Of a stretch of DNA of 64,000 bases, positions 42,111 to 50,285 are shown piece by piece. Position 1 is the first letter of the stretch. Each line of letters opens with the position of its first letter. The notes under the pieces are model-generated. The model worked only from the letters and a program-made list of their open reading frames with translations, was not told the origin of the DNA and did not search any database. This DNA comes from UBA4416 sp964543545. Lineage in GTDB: Bacteria > Bacteroidota > Bacteroidia > B-17B0 > Aurantibacillaceae. The translations under genes and the position numbers were made by a program. The stretch spans positions 186,001 to 250,000 of the forward strand of contig CAZIYT010000003.1 in NCBI GenBank assembly GCA_964543545.1. Reading direction: 5' to 3'.

Positions 42111-43331
42111 TTAATGCTGTTTCGTTGCGATTAGCAAATTGCTGTTCTTGTCTTTGAAGTTGTAACCGATTCCGAAACCGATCTCTTTGGCCCCTTGCTG
42201 TTTGTACAGGGAATCGAGGTCTTTCTGATAGAACTCCTTGAACATCGGAATAGGCTTGGTGTACTGCCCGTACAAGCTATAATTCCATTTATGATCGCTG
42301 TCTGTAAAATAGTGGAAAGAGATGCCGCTGTCGTCCTGGATCACCTGCTCGCTCTGTTCCAGGATCACGTTACGGATGATCGAGAAATAACTTTTATGCA
42401 TCAGGTAAGAAGCACCTTTGAGGTAAGTATTCACGGTACCCATGCCCTTCAGGTAATTTACAAAGCTTTGATTGCTTTTTAATCCGCCATCCGCGGCATT
42501 CAGCGAGAAATAATATAAGGTCTTCGGCTTCTTGTTCACGTCCGTGAATTTCAGCTCCAGCCCGCGTGTATTTGTTTTTTTCTTTTTCAGAGAAGCAAAT
42601 GATTCTTCATAAACCACCGCTCCGGTGCTGTCAACCGTTACCGGCCTGGCCGAGCAAAACTCATTTCCCGTGCGTTTCAGGAACAGGATCAATAAATGCA
42701 GGGTACCATCCACTTCCGTATTCTTCAAATCGTTTTTCATGCTCTGCGTTCTGAAAAAGCTGAATTTCAGGATCGCATTCAATGACGTGTTTACTTTCGC
42801 ATAATACATATCCATCGAATCCTTGTTCTCTGCCTTAAAGCGCGGCAGGCTTCCCACAGGCTCCAGGCCGATCATCACGTATTTATCCGCTTCCGGAAAA
42901 AAGGTTTGTGCATATAAAATATCAGGGCCGGAGAATGGATAAAACAAGGTCGAAGGTGTTTTCACCACCTTCGACAATTCATTGTCCCTGAAGGTACGCA
43001 GGTTGGTAAGGCGTGTCGAATCAAAGTTCATCCAGCGCTTATCGAAATTCTGACTGAAGGCTTTAAAATCGGAAGAGGACTGGATCTCGCTGTGTACCGA
43101 ATTGCTGTCTGCAATACCAGCCATGAGATCAGCCAGGGAATTCAGGGAATCATTGGCGCAAGCAACCAAAGGCTCTTCCTTCACGACTGTATCTTTTGTC
43201 ATTTCCTGGACCACCTTTTCCACTTTGGCCGAATCGATGATCAATTCACCGGTCTTCTCGTTGGGAGAAGGCGTGCATGCAACAATACCAATAACCGACA
43301 TGATAGCGGCTAACTTTATACTTCCTGACAT
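42111..43331 (-). CDS. Lipoprotein of unknown function
   Basis: 406 residues. Signal peptide ending in lipobox GIVAC (Cys19). The remainder is a soluble domain with FKAFSQNFDKRWMNFDSTRL, FYPFSGPDILYAQTFFPEADKYVMIGLEPVGSLP and FHYFTDSDHKWNYSLYGQYTKPIPMF. I recall similar lipoproteins in this phylum, with no function. Its start overlaps the 3' end of the APC gene by 16 nt, a sign of coupling. Confidence 0.7.
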   Translation of the reverse strand: MSGSIKLAAIMSVIGIVACTPSPNEKTGELIIDSAKVEKVVQEMTKDTVVKEEPLVACANDSLNSLADLMAGIADSNSVHSEIQSSSDFKAFSQNFDKRWMNFDSTRLTNLRTFRDNELSKVVKTPSTLFYPFSGPDILYAQTFFPEADKYVMIGLEPVGSLPRFKAENKDSMDMYYAKVNTSLNAILKFSFFRTQSMKNDLKNTEVDGTLHLLILFLKRTGNEFCSARPVTVDSTGAVVYEESFASLKKKKTNTRGLELKFTDVNKKPKTLYYFSLNAADGGLKSNQSFVNYLKGMGTVNTYLKGASYLMHKSYFSIIRNVILEQSEQVIQDDSGISFHYFTDSDHKWNYSLYGQYTKPIPMFKEFYQKDLDSLYKQQGAKEIGFGIGYNFKDKNSNLLIATKQH

Positions 43332-44638
43332 TTTTGTTTTTCTTTTTTGTAGATGATTAATTTTCCTGCAAGATAGATCAGTCCGCCGAAGCCTACATTT
43401 AAAAGCCCCATGAGGGATTCAAACGGTTTTTCGCGAAATACGGTATAAAGAATAAATGCGTTGAGCGCCAGAAAAATCAATGGTGTCACCGGGTAGCCCC
43501 AGGTTTTATAGTTGGGTGAGCTGAGTTTTCTCGCCCGCAAAATAAACACGCTGAACACCGTGAGAAAGGTAAAAATGCTGAGGCTGAATCCCACAAAGGT
43601 CAATACCTGTTCGAATTTCGCACTCAGGATCAGGATCACCGTAATGGCAGACTGAATGATCACCGCCACATAAGGCACGTTATTCTTGTTGGTCCTGGAA
43701 AGGAAATTCAGAATTTCGAGATCTTCCCCCATCGACTTGATGATGCGGGGACCGGCCATAATCATGGCACTGATGGATGAGATCAACAGGAAAGCGATGA
43801 TCAGGCTCATGAACTGGCCTGCCACTTGCCCGAAAATATGCATGGCGCTCACGTGGCCTATCTCCAAAACTCCTGTGAGTTCGTTGGCCGGTGTGCTGTA
43901 CAGGAAAATATAATTCAACGTCACATAGATCACCGTCACAATCAAAGTCCCGATCAGCAATGCCCTCGGCAAATTCTTCTGAGGATTTTGCATATCGCCG
44001 GCCAGGTAAGAAGCTGCATTCCAGCCGCTGTAAGCGTACGACACATAAATCAGGCTTACCCAAAAGGCCGGGCTCAGGATCTCCGCTTTGGACGTAGGTT
44101 GTGGCAGGATCGTGATCTCATGCGCCGGTGTATAACAAAAGCCAGCGATGATAAAACCTAAGATGACAAATACTTTCAAAAAAGTAAGCACTTTCTGGAA
44201 GCTGCTGCCCGCTTTCAGGTTCGTGGCATGGATCACGGTGATCAGTCCCACCACACACAGGGCACACAAGGTCACATTCACCTGCGGAAAAATTTTGTTG
44301 ACATAAGAGCCCAGGGCCATCGAGGCCAATGCAACAGGCGCCGCAAAGCCAACCGTGGAAGATACCCAGCCCGACAAAAAACCTACGGAAGGATGAATGA
44401 GTTTTGTCAGGTAAGCATATTCACCACCACTGCGCGGAATGGCTACTCCCAATTCGCAATATACCAAAGCACCGCAAAACGAAATGATACCGCCCAGCAG
44501 CCAGAGCACTAAAATACTGAATACCGAATGAATGTCGAATAGCTGGAAGCCCAGGCTGGTAAAGACCCCCGTGCCGATCATGTTCGCGATCACTAAGGAG
44601 ATAGCGGTATAGAAACCGATTTTATACGTCGAATTCAT
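43316..44638 (-). CDS. APC-family amino acid permease
   Basis: 440 residues, about 12 membrane helices. First-helix motif ISLVIANMIGTGVFTSLG, the unwound GTG segment of the APC fold, helix 6 YVSYAYSGWNAASYLAGDMQNPQKNLPRAL, and helix 8 region FLLISSISAMIMAGPRI. Substrate probably an amino acid. Starts with a 1-nt overlap of the M23 peptidase stop (ATG/TAA) and overlaps the next gene by 16 nt. Confidence 0.9.
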   Translation of the reverse strand: MNSTYKIGFYTAISLVIANMIGTGVFTSLGFQLFDIHSVFSILVLWLLGGIISFCGALVYCELGVAIPRSGGEYAYLTKLIHPSVGFLSGWVSSTVGFAAPVALASMALGSYVNKIFPQVNVTLCALCVVGLITVIHATNLKAGSSFQKVLTFLKVFVILGFIIAGFCYTPAHEITILPQPTSKAEILSPAFWVSLIYVSYAYSGWNAASYLAGDMQNPQKNLPRALLIGTLIVTVIYVTLNYIFLYSTPANELTGVLEIGHVSAMHIFGQVAGQFMSLIIAFLLISSISAMIMAGPRIIKSMGEDLEILNFLSRTNKNNVPYVAVIIQSAITVILILSAKFEQVLTFVGFSLSIFTFLTVFSVFILRARKLSSPNYKTWGYPVTPLIFLALNAFILYTVFREKPFESLMGLLNVGFGGLIYLAGKLIIYKKEKQKCQEV

Positions 44639-45609
44639 TAATCGTATGATTGGGTAGACTTGGATGAAAGTTCCAGCATGATCTGGTACTGTTCAGGAGA
44701 AAGGTCGTTGTAATAGAAATTGATCGGGTTGACCTTCTCACCGTTCTTGATCACTTCATAATGCACGTGCGGGCCTGTGCTCAAACCGGTACTTCCTACA
44801 TAGCCGATCAGCTCACCGCGTTTTACCCTGGCATTGACCTTCGCCGCGATCTTACTCATGTGGCCGTACAATGTTTTATAGCCATAGCCGTGGTCGATCA
44901 CCACATGGTTGCCATAGCCCTGAGCAGCCGCATCCGCCACTTCTATCACACCGTCGCCGGTCGCATAGATCGGTGTGCCCTGCTCTGCCGTAAAATCCAT
45001 CCCCGGGTGAAACTCCTGGGTTTTGTAGATGGGATGGGTGCGCCAGCCGAAGCCGCTCGGTAAGTGTTTGAGGTCTTTATTGTTCAGTGGCATAATGGCC
45101 GGAATGGAGGCAATCAGTTTTTCCTTGCCCCTGGCCATTTTCACCACTTCATCAAATGATTTGGATTGAATGTATAATTGCTTCGTGATGCGGTCCAAAC
45201 GCTCGGTAGCCTGTTTCATCAAGGCCGTATTGTCATAGCCTTCGAGGTCTTTGTAACGGTCGCTCCCGCCAAAACCGGCCTGGCGTACGCTTCCGGGAAT
45301 AGGCTCCGCTTCGAAGATCACGCGGTAAATATTGTCATCACGGTCCTGCAGATCGTTGAGCACCGTTTGTACTTGGTTCATTTTTTTGTTCAGCAGGTCG
45401 TATTGCAGGCGCATCACCTCCGCTTCCCGGCGCAGCTGCTTTTCCTTAGGTGAATCAATGAAGCGGTAAGCCAGCATCACGATCACCACAGCAAATACGG
45501 AACCAATGCCGAGGTAGCTCAGCACCTGCAGGAAACGCTGCCTGAACGTGACCTTCACTTTTTCGTAAGTGAGCGATTTGGTATTGAACCTGTATTTTAC
45601 CTTTGACAT
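44638..45609 (-). CDS. Membrane-anchored M23 peptidase
   Basis: 323 residues. One N-terminal membrane helix (about 30-49), a coiled coil (about 55-100) and an M23 domain (about 185-290): HPGMD (His, Asp) and HVHYE zinc ligands and YGHMS are kept. This design is common for envelope murein endopeptidases or cell-division activators. Divergent from alaS. First gene of the operon with APC, lipoprotein and serine hydrolase. Confidence 0.9.
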   Translation of the reverse strand: MSKVKYRFNTKSLTYEKVKVTFRQRFLQVLSYLGIGSVFAVVIVMLAYRFIDSPKEKQLRREAEVMRLQYDLLNKKMNQVQTVLNDLQDRDDNIYRVIFEAEPIPGSVRQAGFGGSDRYKDLEGYDNTALMKQATERLDRITKQLYIQSKSFDEVVKMARGKEKLIASIPAIMPLNNKDLKHLPSGFGWRTHPIYKTQEFHPGMDFTAEQGTPIYATGDGVIEVADAAAQGYGNHVVIDHGYGYKTLYGHMSKIAAKVNARVKRGELIGYVGSTGLSTGPHVHYEVIKNGEKVNPINFYYNDLSPEQYQIMLELSSKSTQSYD

Positions 45610-45629
45610 GTAGGCTTTGAAAAGAAGAG

Positions 45630-45637
45630 CAAATATA
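45630..45637 (-). promoter_or_regulatory. -7 element of the M23-APC-lipoprotein operon
   Basis: On the minus strand TATATTTG, a perfect TAnnTTTG, 20 nt from the ATG at 45609. No TTTG at the right distance. Confidence 0.5.
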
Positions 45638-45817
45638 GCAATTTCATTGACTTCCTCCGCCCTGATTTTGAATGCGAAACCAGAAACATCTGGTTTTAAT
45701 AAATAAAACAGCGGACGCTCACAAACCTGTCCTGTTATGCCATTCAGGGCTGGTTTGCAAACTAAGTACTGCGTTAAATAATAGAAATTAGCCGTTACTC
45801 CTAAATATTCATTTTTT

Positions 45818-46000
45818 GGGCGCCCCCTTCCTCAAGTGCTTCGACAGGCTCAGCAACCAGCGGAAGGCCGGGCTGCGCCGGCTTGCACACTACCTCGCTC
45901 AAAACCCCACCGGGCTTTTGCCATACTTCGCTACGGTTCTTTACTGTCCAGACGCGTCGGGACAGTAAAGGAACTAAACCCTTTGCATCCCTTGCGCAGG
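45818..46000 (+). repeat. Hairpin element, copy A
   Basis: Begins GGGCGCCCCC, contains CTTCGACAGGCTCAG (45839-), then CTTCGCTACGGTT followed by an 11-bp perfect stem CTTTACTGTCC (45939-45949) / GGACAGTAAAG (45960-45970), whose loop GACGCGTC is a palindrome, then GAACTAAACCCTTTGCATCC and CTTGCGCAGG. Flanks match copies B (57448-57517) and C (49234-49336), while the stem sequences differ but pair. No gene is seen in the whole gap 45638-46036. Confidence 0.75.
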
Positions 46001-46036
46001 TGGTAAATCTTACTAAAAAGTGAATAAAATATGCCT

Positions 46037-46064
46037 TTTGATGCCATTGATTTTAGTATATTCG
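46037..46064 (+). promoter_or_regulatory. Possible alaS promoter
   Basis: TTTG (46037-46040), 16 nt, TATATTCG (46057-46064, seven of eight), 18 nt before the alaS ATG. Spacer is shorter than usual. Confidence 0.4.
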
Positions 46065-46082
46065 CTTCTTCTTTTTAAACAT

Positions 46083-48752
46083 ATGGAATCAAGTAAAGTA
46101 CGCGAAACATTTTTAGAGTTTTTCAAATCGAAAGGTCACGAAATTGTGCCTTCCGCACCGATGGTCGTAAAGGGCGATCCCACGCTGATGTTCAATAACA
46201 GCGGGATGGCGCCGTTCAAGGATATTTTCTTAGGCAATGCGCCGATCAAATTTCCACGGGTGGCCGATACTCAGAAATGCCTGCGCGTGAGCGGTAAGCA
46301 TAATGACCTGGAGGAAGTAGGTGTCGACACCTATCACCACACCATGTTCGAGATGCTTGGCAACTGGAGCTTCGGCGATTATTTCAAAAAAGAAGCCATT
46401 GCCTGGGCCTGGGAATTACTGACCGAAGTCTATAAAATCGATAAAAGCCGCCTATACGTGACCGTGTTTGAAGGGAGCCTGGAAGAGAATGTCCCTTTCG
46501 ACCAGGAAGCGCATGATACCTGGAAATTGTATGTACCTGAAGACCGCATCCTCAAAGGAAATAAAAAAGACAACTTCTGGGAAATGGGTGATACCGGCCC
46601 TTGCGGACCTTGTTCGGAGATTCATTACGATGGCCGGAGCGATGAAGAACGGGCAAAAGTTCCCGGAGCTTCACTCGTGAATAACGACGATCCGCAGGTG
46701 ATCGAGATCTGGAATAACGTGTTCATGGAGTTTATGCGCAAGGCTGATAAAAGCCTGGAAAAATTGCCAAAGCAACATGTGGACACGGGGATGGGCTTCG
46801 AGCGTTTGGTGCGTGTGCTGCAAGGCAAGCAATCGAACTACGACACCGATGTATTTACACCTTTACTGAATAAAATTGAAGAGTTGAGCGGCCACCGCTA
46901 CAAGCCGGAGGACGAGAACCACCACAAGAAGCAACTTATCATTAATATTGCGATGCGTGTGATCGCCGATCACATCCGCACGATCTCTTTCTCTATTGCC
47001 GACGGGCAGCTGCCGAGCAATACCGGCGCGGGTTATGTGATCCGCCGTATTTTACGCCGTGCAATCCGTTACGGTTACCAGTCGTTGAATATCAAGGAAC
47101 CGTTTATGTACCGCCTGGTGCCGACACTGGCTCACCAGCTGGGGCACCAGTTCCCGGAACTGAATACACAAAAGATCCTGATCGAAAAAGTGATCCGTGA
47201 AGAAGAAATTTCTTTTTATAAAACCCTGGAGATCGGTCTGAAACGCATCGACCAGGTATGCATTGATCTCACGCAATCGAAAGCCAGCAAGGTTATTGAT
47301 GGTAAGGTCGTGTTTGAATTGTATGACACCTTCGGTTTCCCGGTGGATTTGACGTCGTTGATTGCCCGTGGTTACGACCTCAGTATCGATGAAAATGGGT
47401 TTAAAGAATTATTGAACAAACAAAAAGCCCTTTCAAAAGCAGCGACTTCCATCAACACCGATGACTGGATCTATGTTGAAAAGAATAAGAAACAATCCGA
47501 CAGCTCCATTCCTGAAACGGAATTCGTGGGTTATACTGATCTGGAATGCGAAAGTAATATTGTGCGTTACCGCAAGGTAAAAGCGAAAAATAAGGAGCAA
47601 TTCCAGCTCGTGCTCGACAAAACACCGTTCTACGCAGAAAGCGGCGGACAGGTAGGCGATTCGGGGACTTTAGAGAATATCAATGAAAAAATTTACATCA
47701 CCGATACGAAGAAAGAGAACGGTGTGATCATTCACTTTACGGATAAGCTTCCTGAAAATACAGAAGCTGTGTTTACCGCCAAAGTGGATAAGAGCAAACG
47801 CGCCTTTACCGAAAACAACCATAGTGCCACGCACTTGCTGCACGCGGCTTTGCGCCAGGTTTTGGGCACGCATGTGGAGCAAAAGGGAAGTTTGGTAAAT
47901 GACGAGTATCTGCGTTTCGATTTCTCGCACTTCTCCAAAATTACGGATGAAGAACTGCACGAGATCGAGAAAATCGTGAACACCAAGATCCGTGAGAACA
48001 TTCACAGCAGCATCAAACAAATGACCATCGACGACGCGAAGAAAACCGGCGCCATGGCATTGTTCGGCGAGAAATACGGCGACGTGGTGCGCGTGGTGGA
48101 ATTCGATAAGAATTATTCCATCGAATTGTGCGGCGGCACACACGTAAACGCTACCGGGCAGATCGGTTATTTCAAGATCATTTCCGAAAGCGCTGTAGCG
48201 GCCGGCATCCGCCGGATCGAAGCAGTGACTGCGGTGAAAGCGGAAGAGTTTTTCGATAACCAAACGGCGATGCTGAATGAGGTGAAAGCCTTATTGAAAA
48301 ACAACAAGGACGTGGTGAAAAGCCTGAGCAACCTCGTAGATGAGAATGCCGATCTTCAAAAGCAGCTTCAGACCTTACTGAAAGAAAAAGCGCAGAGCAT
48401 CAAAAATGACCTGCTCACGAAAGTGCAGTCTAAGAACGGCATGAATGTGATCATCGAAAAGATCAGCTTCGACAGCGCGGAAGATATTAAAAACATCCTG
48501 TTCGAGATCCGCAACCAGGTTGAGAACTGCGTGTGCATCATCGGCGCGGAGGTAAAGGGCAAGCCGAGCATTTCGGTGATCCTGGATGATAACCTGGTAA
48601 AAGAGAAAAACCTCAACGCGGGCACCATCATCAAGGATCTGGCGAAGGAAATCAACGGCGGCGGCGGCGGACAGCCTTTCTACGCACAGGCAGGCGGCAG
48701 CAAGCCGGAAGGACTGGATGCGGCTTTAGCGAAAGCAAAGGCGATGTTTTAG
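46083..48752 (+). CDS. alaS: Alanine-tRNA ligase
   Basis: 889 residues from ATG 46083 (an in-frame GTG at 46020 would add a hydrophobic extension not found in AlaS). Class II synthetase core (about 1-250), tRNA-recognition region, editing domain with HSATH (NNHSATHLLHAALRQ) and CGGTH zinc ligands, and C-Ala domain at the end. Charges tRNA-Ala and clears mischarged Ser and Gly. Slightly longer than E. coli AlaS (876). Divergent from the M23 gene, an arrangement I recall from related genomes. Confidence 0.97.
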   Translation: MESSKVRETFLEFFKSKGHEIVPSAPMVVKGDPTLMFNNSGMAPFKDIFLGNAPIKFPRVADTQKCLRVSGKHNDLEEVGVDTYHHTMFEMLGNWSFGDYFKKEAIAWAWELLTEVYKIDKSRLYVTVFEGSLEENVPFDQEAHDTWKLYVPEDRILKGNKKDNFWEMGDTGPCGPCSEIHYDGRSDEERAKVPGASLVNNDDPQVIEIWNNVFMEFMRKADKSLEKLPKQHVDTGMGFERLVRVLQGKQSNYDTDVFTPLLNKIEELSGHRYKPEDENHHKKQLIINIAMRVIADHIRTISFSIADGQLPSNTGAGYVIRRILRRAIRYGYQSLNIKEPFMYRLVPTLAHQLGHQFPELNTQKILIEKVIREEEISFYKTLEIGLKRIDQVCIDLTQSKASKVIDGKVVFELYDTFGFPVDLTSLIARGYDLSIDENGFKELLNKQKALSKAATSINTDDWIYVEKNKKQSDSSIPETEFVGYTDLECESNIVRYRKVKAKNKEQFQLVLDKTPFYAESGGQVGDSGTLENINEKIYITDTKKENGVIIHFTDKLPENTEAVFTAKVDKSKRAFTENNHSATHLLHAALRQVLGTHVEQKGSLVNDEYLRFDFSHFSKITDEELHEIEKIVNTKIRENIHSSIKQMTIDDAKKTGAMALFGEKYGDVVRVVEFDKNYSIELCGGTHVNATGQIGYFKIISESAVAAGIRRIEAVTAVKAEEFFDNQTAMLNEVKALLKNNKDVVKSLSNLVDENADLQKQLQTLLKEKAQSIKNDLLTKVQSKNGMNVIIEKISFDSAEDIKNILFEIRNQVENCVCIIGAEVKGKPSISVILDDNLVKEKNLNAGTIIKDLAKEINGGGGGQPFYAQAGGSKPEGLDAALAKAKAMF

Positions 48753-48849
48753 TTTTACAGCAACAACGGCTTCGAGAGCTTCAGCCGCCGGTAGCGGTGA
48801 TTGAAGCTCCCGAAATTACCCATACCATAAATTTTAATTAAAACGTATT

Positions 48850-49194
48850 ATGAGCAAACCATACACACCGGCCATCGCCTCCAACGGAACCCTTTATGTA
48901 TCGGGCCAGATCGGCCTCGACCCTGCAAGCGGCCAGCTGGTTGGCGGCGGCGTCATTACCGAACTCAAACAGATCATGCAGAACTTACTGGTGCTGCTGA
49001 AACAACATAATGCCGGCTACGACGACCTGCTCGCTGTAACGATCTACCTGCAAAGCATGGACGATTACAAGGCGGTGAACGAAGAGTATGTGACCTATTT
49101 TTCGAAGCGCTTACCAACGCGTACCTGCATTTCGGTGGTTGGTCTTCCCTTCAACGCGAAGATCGAGATTACGGTGACGGCTGAAGTGAAGTGA
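48850..49194 (+). CDS. RidA/YjgF-family enamine deaminase
   Basis: 114 residues, slightly short of the usual 125-130. YVSGQIGLDPASGQLV, then the core arginine in PTRTCISVVGLPFNAKIEIT (Arg91), all as in RidA, which hydrolyses reactive 2-aminoacrylate enamines. N-terminus is a few residues shorter. 97 nt after alaS. Confidence 0.93.
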   Translation: MSKPYTPAIASNGTLYVSGQIGLDPASGQLVGGGVITELKQIMQNLLVLLKQHNAGYDDLLAVTIYLQSMDDYKAVNEEYVTYFSKRLPTRTCISVVGLPFNAKIEITVTAEVK

Positions 49195-49233
49195 TTTCTA
49201 AGAAGGGTTTAACTTAATATCAAGTGGTATAGC

Positions 49234-49336
49234 TGCGCCAGGGACATGAAGGGTTTAGTTCTTTTTAGGGCGCTGCCTTTTTCGCCCTAAAAAAACCGCA
49301 GCGAAGCGGAGCCCGGAATGGCCCGCCCGGGCGCCC
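49234..49336 (-). repeat. Hairpin element, copy C (minus strand)
   Basis: Read on the minus strand: GGGCGCCC (49336-49329), then GCTTCGCTGCGGTT, an 11-bp perfect stem TTTTTAGGGCG / CGCCCTAAAAA (plus coordinates 49283-49293 and 49262-49272; 10-nt loop), then GAACTAAACCCTTCATGTCC and CTGGCGCA. Conserved flanks with copy A and B; stem sequence differs. Lies 40 nt after the ridA stop. Confidence 0.75.
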
Positions 49337-49501
49337 AAAAGATAAAGCAACTAAATTACCAGGACAGATGTTGAAACAAGATCAGCATGACTGGTATTTT
49401 AAATAGTATGATTCTTTTTTGGCTATATATTGGAACAGTATTTGGATTATAGTCTAACAGAAACGGTCTTTTCTTCCCGTTTCCTGTTTTCCCCCTCGCT
49501 T

Positions 49502-49597
49502 CATTTCACCCTTATAAAACATCATTTACTCATTGAAAAGTACATTTCGCCATTTTTAAACTACATTTCACTCATTCTGAAGAAAAATTTCACCCTT
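49502..49597 (+). repeat. Five direct repeats, 21-bp phased, before the ECF sigma gene
   Basis: CATTTCACCCTT (49502), CATTTACTCATT (49523), CATTTCGCCATT (49543), CATTTCACTCATT (49564) and AATTTCACCCTT (49586): unit CATTTCAC-y-CATT with start-to-start steps of 21, 20, 21 and 22 bp, two helical turns. The array ends 12 bp before the -33 of the sigma gene promoter. It looks like stacked activator sites. Confidence 0.75.
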
Positions 49598-49609
49598 GAA
49601 AATCAACTC

Positions 49610-49642
49610 TTTACCTCAGGATGAAACTTTATTTTAGTTTTG
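49610..49642 (+). promoter_or_regulatory. Promoter of the ECF sigma operon
   Basis: TTTA (49610-49613; TTTG consensus), 21 nt, TAGTTTTG (49635-49642), a perfect -7, 40 nt before the ATG at 49682. A weak -33 fits need for an activator. Confidence 0.55.
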
Positions 49643-49681
49643 CCTGTAACTATTCATTCCGTTTAACATTATAAGTCCGTA

Positions 49682-50278
49682 ATGCTTTTAAACGCAGCAT
49701 ATATGGAATTTTCACCGCGATACCATCATACCGCCGAACAGTTGCACTCCGAACAACTGATAATTGAGGCTGCGAAACAAAACCCCGAGCACTTCGGGCC
49801 TTTGTATGATAAGTACTACAAACAGATCTTCGGGTATGTCTATCAGCGTATGGACGATAAGGATACGGCCTTCGACCTCACCGCACAGGTGTTCCTCAAA
49901 GCCCTGACCAACATCGAGAAATACGAGTTCAAAGGTGTTCCTTTTGCCAGCTGGCTGTACCGCATCGCCCACAGCGAAGTGATGCAATTATTCAGGAATA
50001 AAAAAAACCTGAAAACCATTAACGCCGACATCGGCGACCTCAGGCATATCTGCGAGGAAGTGGAAGAGGAATACATGGAGCAATACAAAGGCATCTTAAT
50101 GACGGTAATTAAAGAATTGCCGGCTGATGACCTGACACTGGTGGAAATGCGTTTCTTTGAAAAACGTCCCTTCAAGGAAATTGCAGAGATCCTGGACATT
50201 ACCGAAACCAATGCGAAAGTAAAATTATACAGGATACTGGAACGTGTAAAAAAAACGTTGACGAAAAAATCTAAATAA
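49682..50278 (+). CDS. ECF-type sigma-70 factor
   Basis: 198 residues (or 191 from the ATG at 49703). Region 2 (LYDKYYKQIFGYVYQRMDDKDTAFDLTAQVFLKAL...FASWLYRIAHSEVMQLFRNKK) and region 4 (LPADDLTLVEMRFFEKRPFKEIAEILDITETNAKVKLYRILERVKKTL) are clear; no region 1 or 3, so ECF type. Next gene starts 7 nt later and has a membrane segment, the usual place for the anti-sigma. Confidence 0.92.
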   Translation: MLLNAAYMEFSPRYHHTAEQLHSEQLIIEAAKQNPEHFGPLYDKYYKQIFGYVYQRMDDKDTAFDLTAQVFLKALTNIEKYEFKGVPFASWLYRIAHSEVMQLFRNKKNLKTINADIGDLRHICEEVEEEYMEQYKGILMTVIKELPADDLTLVEMRFFEKRPFKEIAEILDITETNAKVKLYRILERVKKTLTKKSK

Positions 50279-50285
50279 GCTAGGA

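Noticed and set aside
49502..49597. CRISPR-like array
   Set aside because: Units of about 12 bp and spacers of about 9 bp are far too short, units vary, and no cas gene is near; activator sites are a better reading.
49430..49624. 64-residue open frame before the ECF gene
   Set aside because: Low-complexity Phe/Leu/Thr sequence that arises from the phased repeats; no start signal or family.
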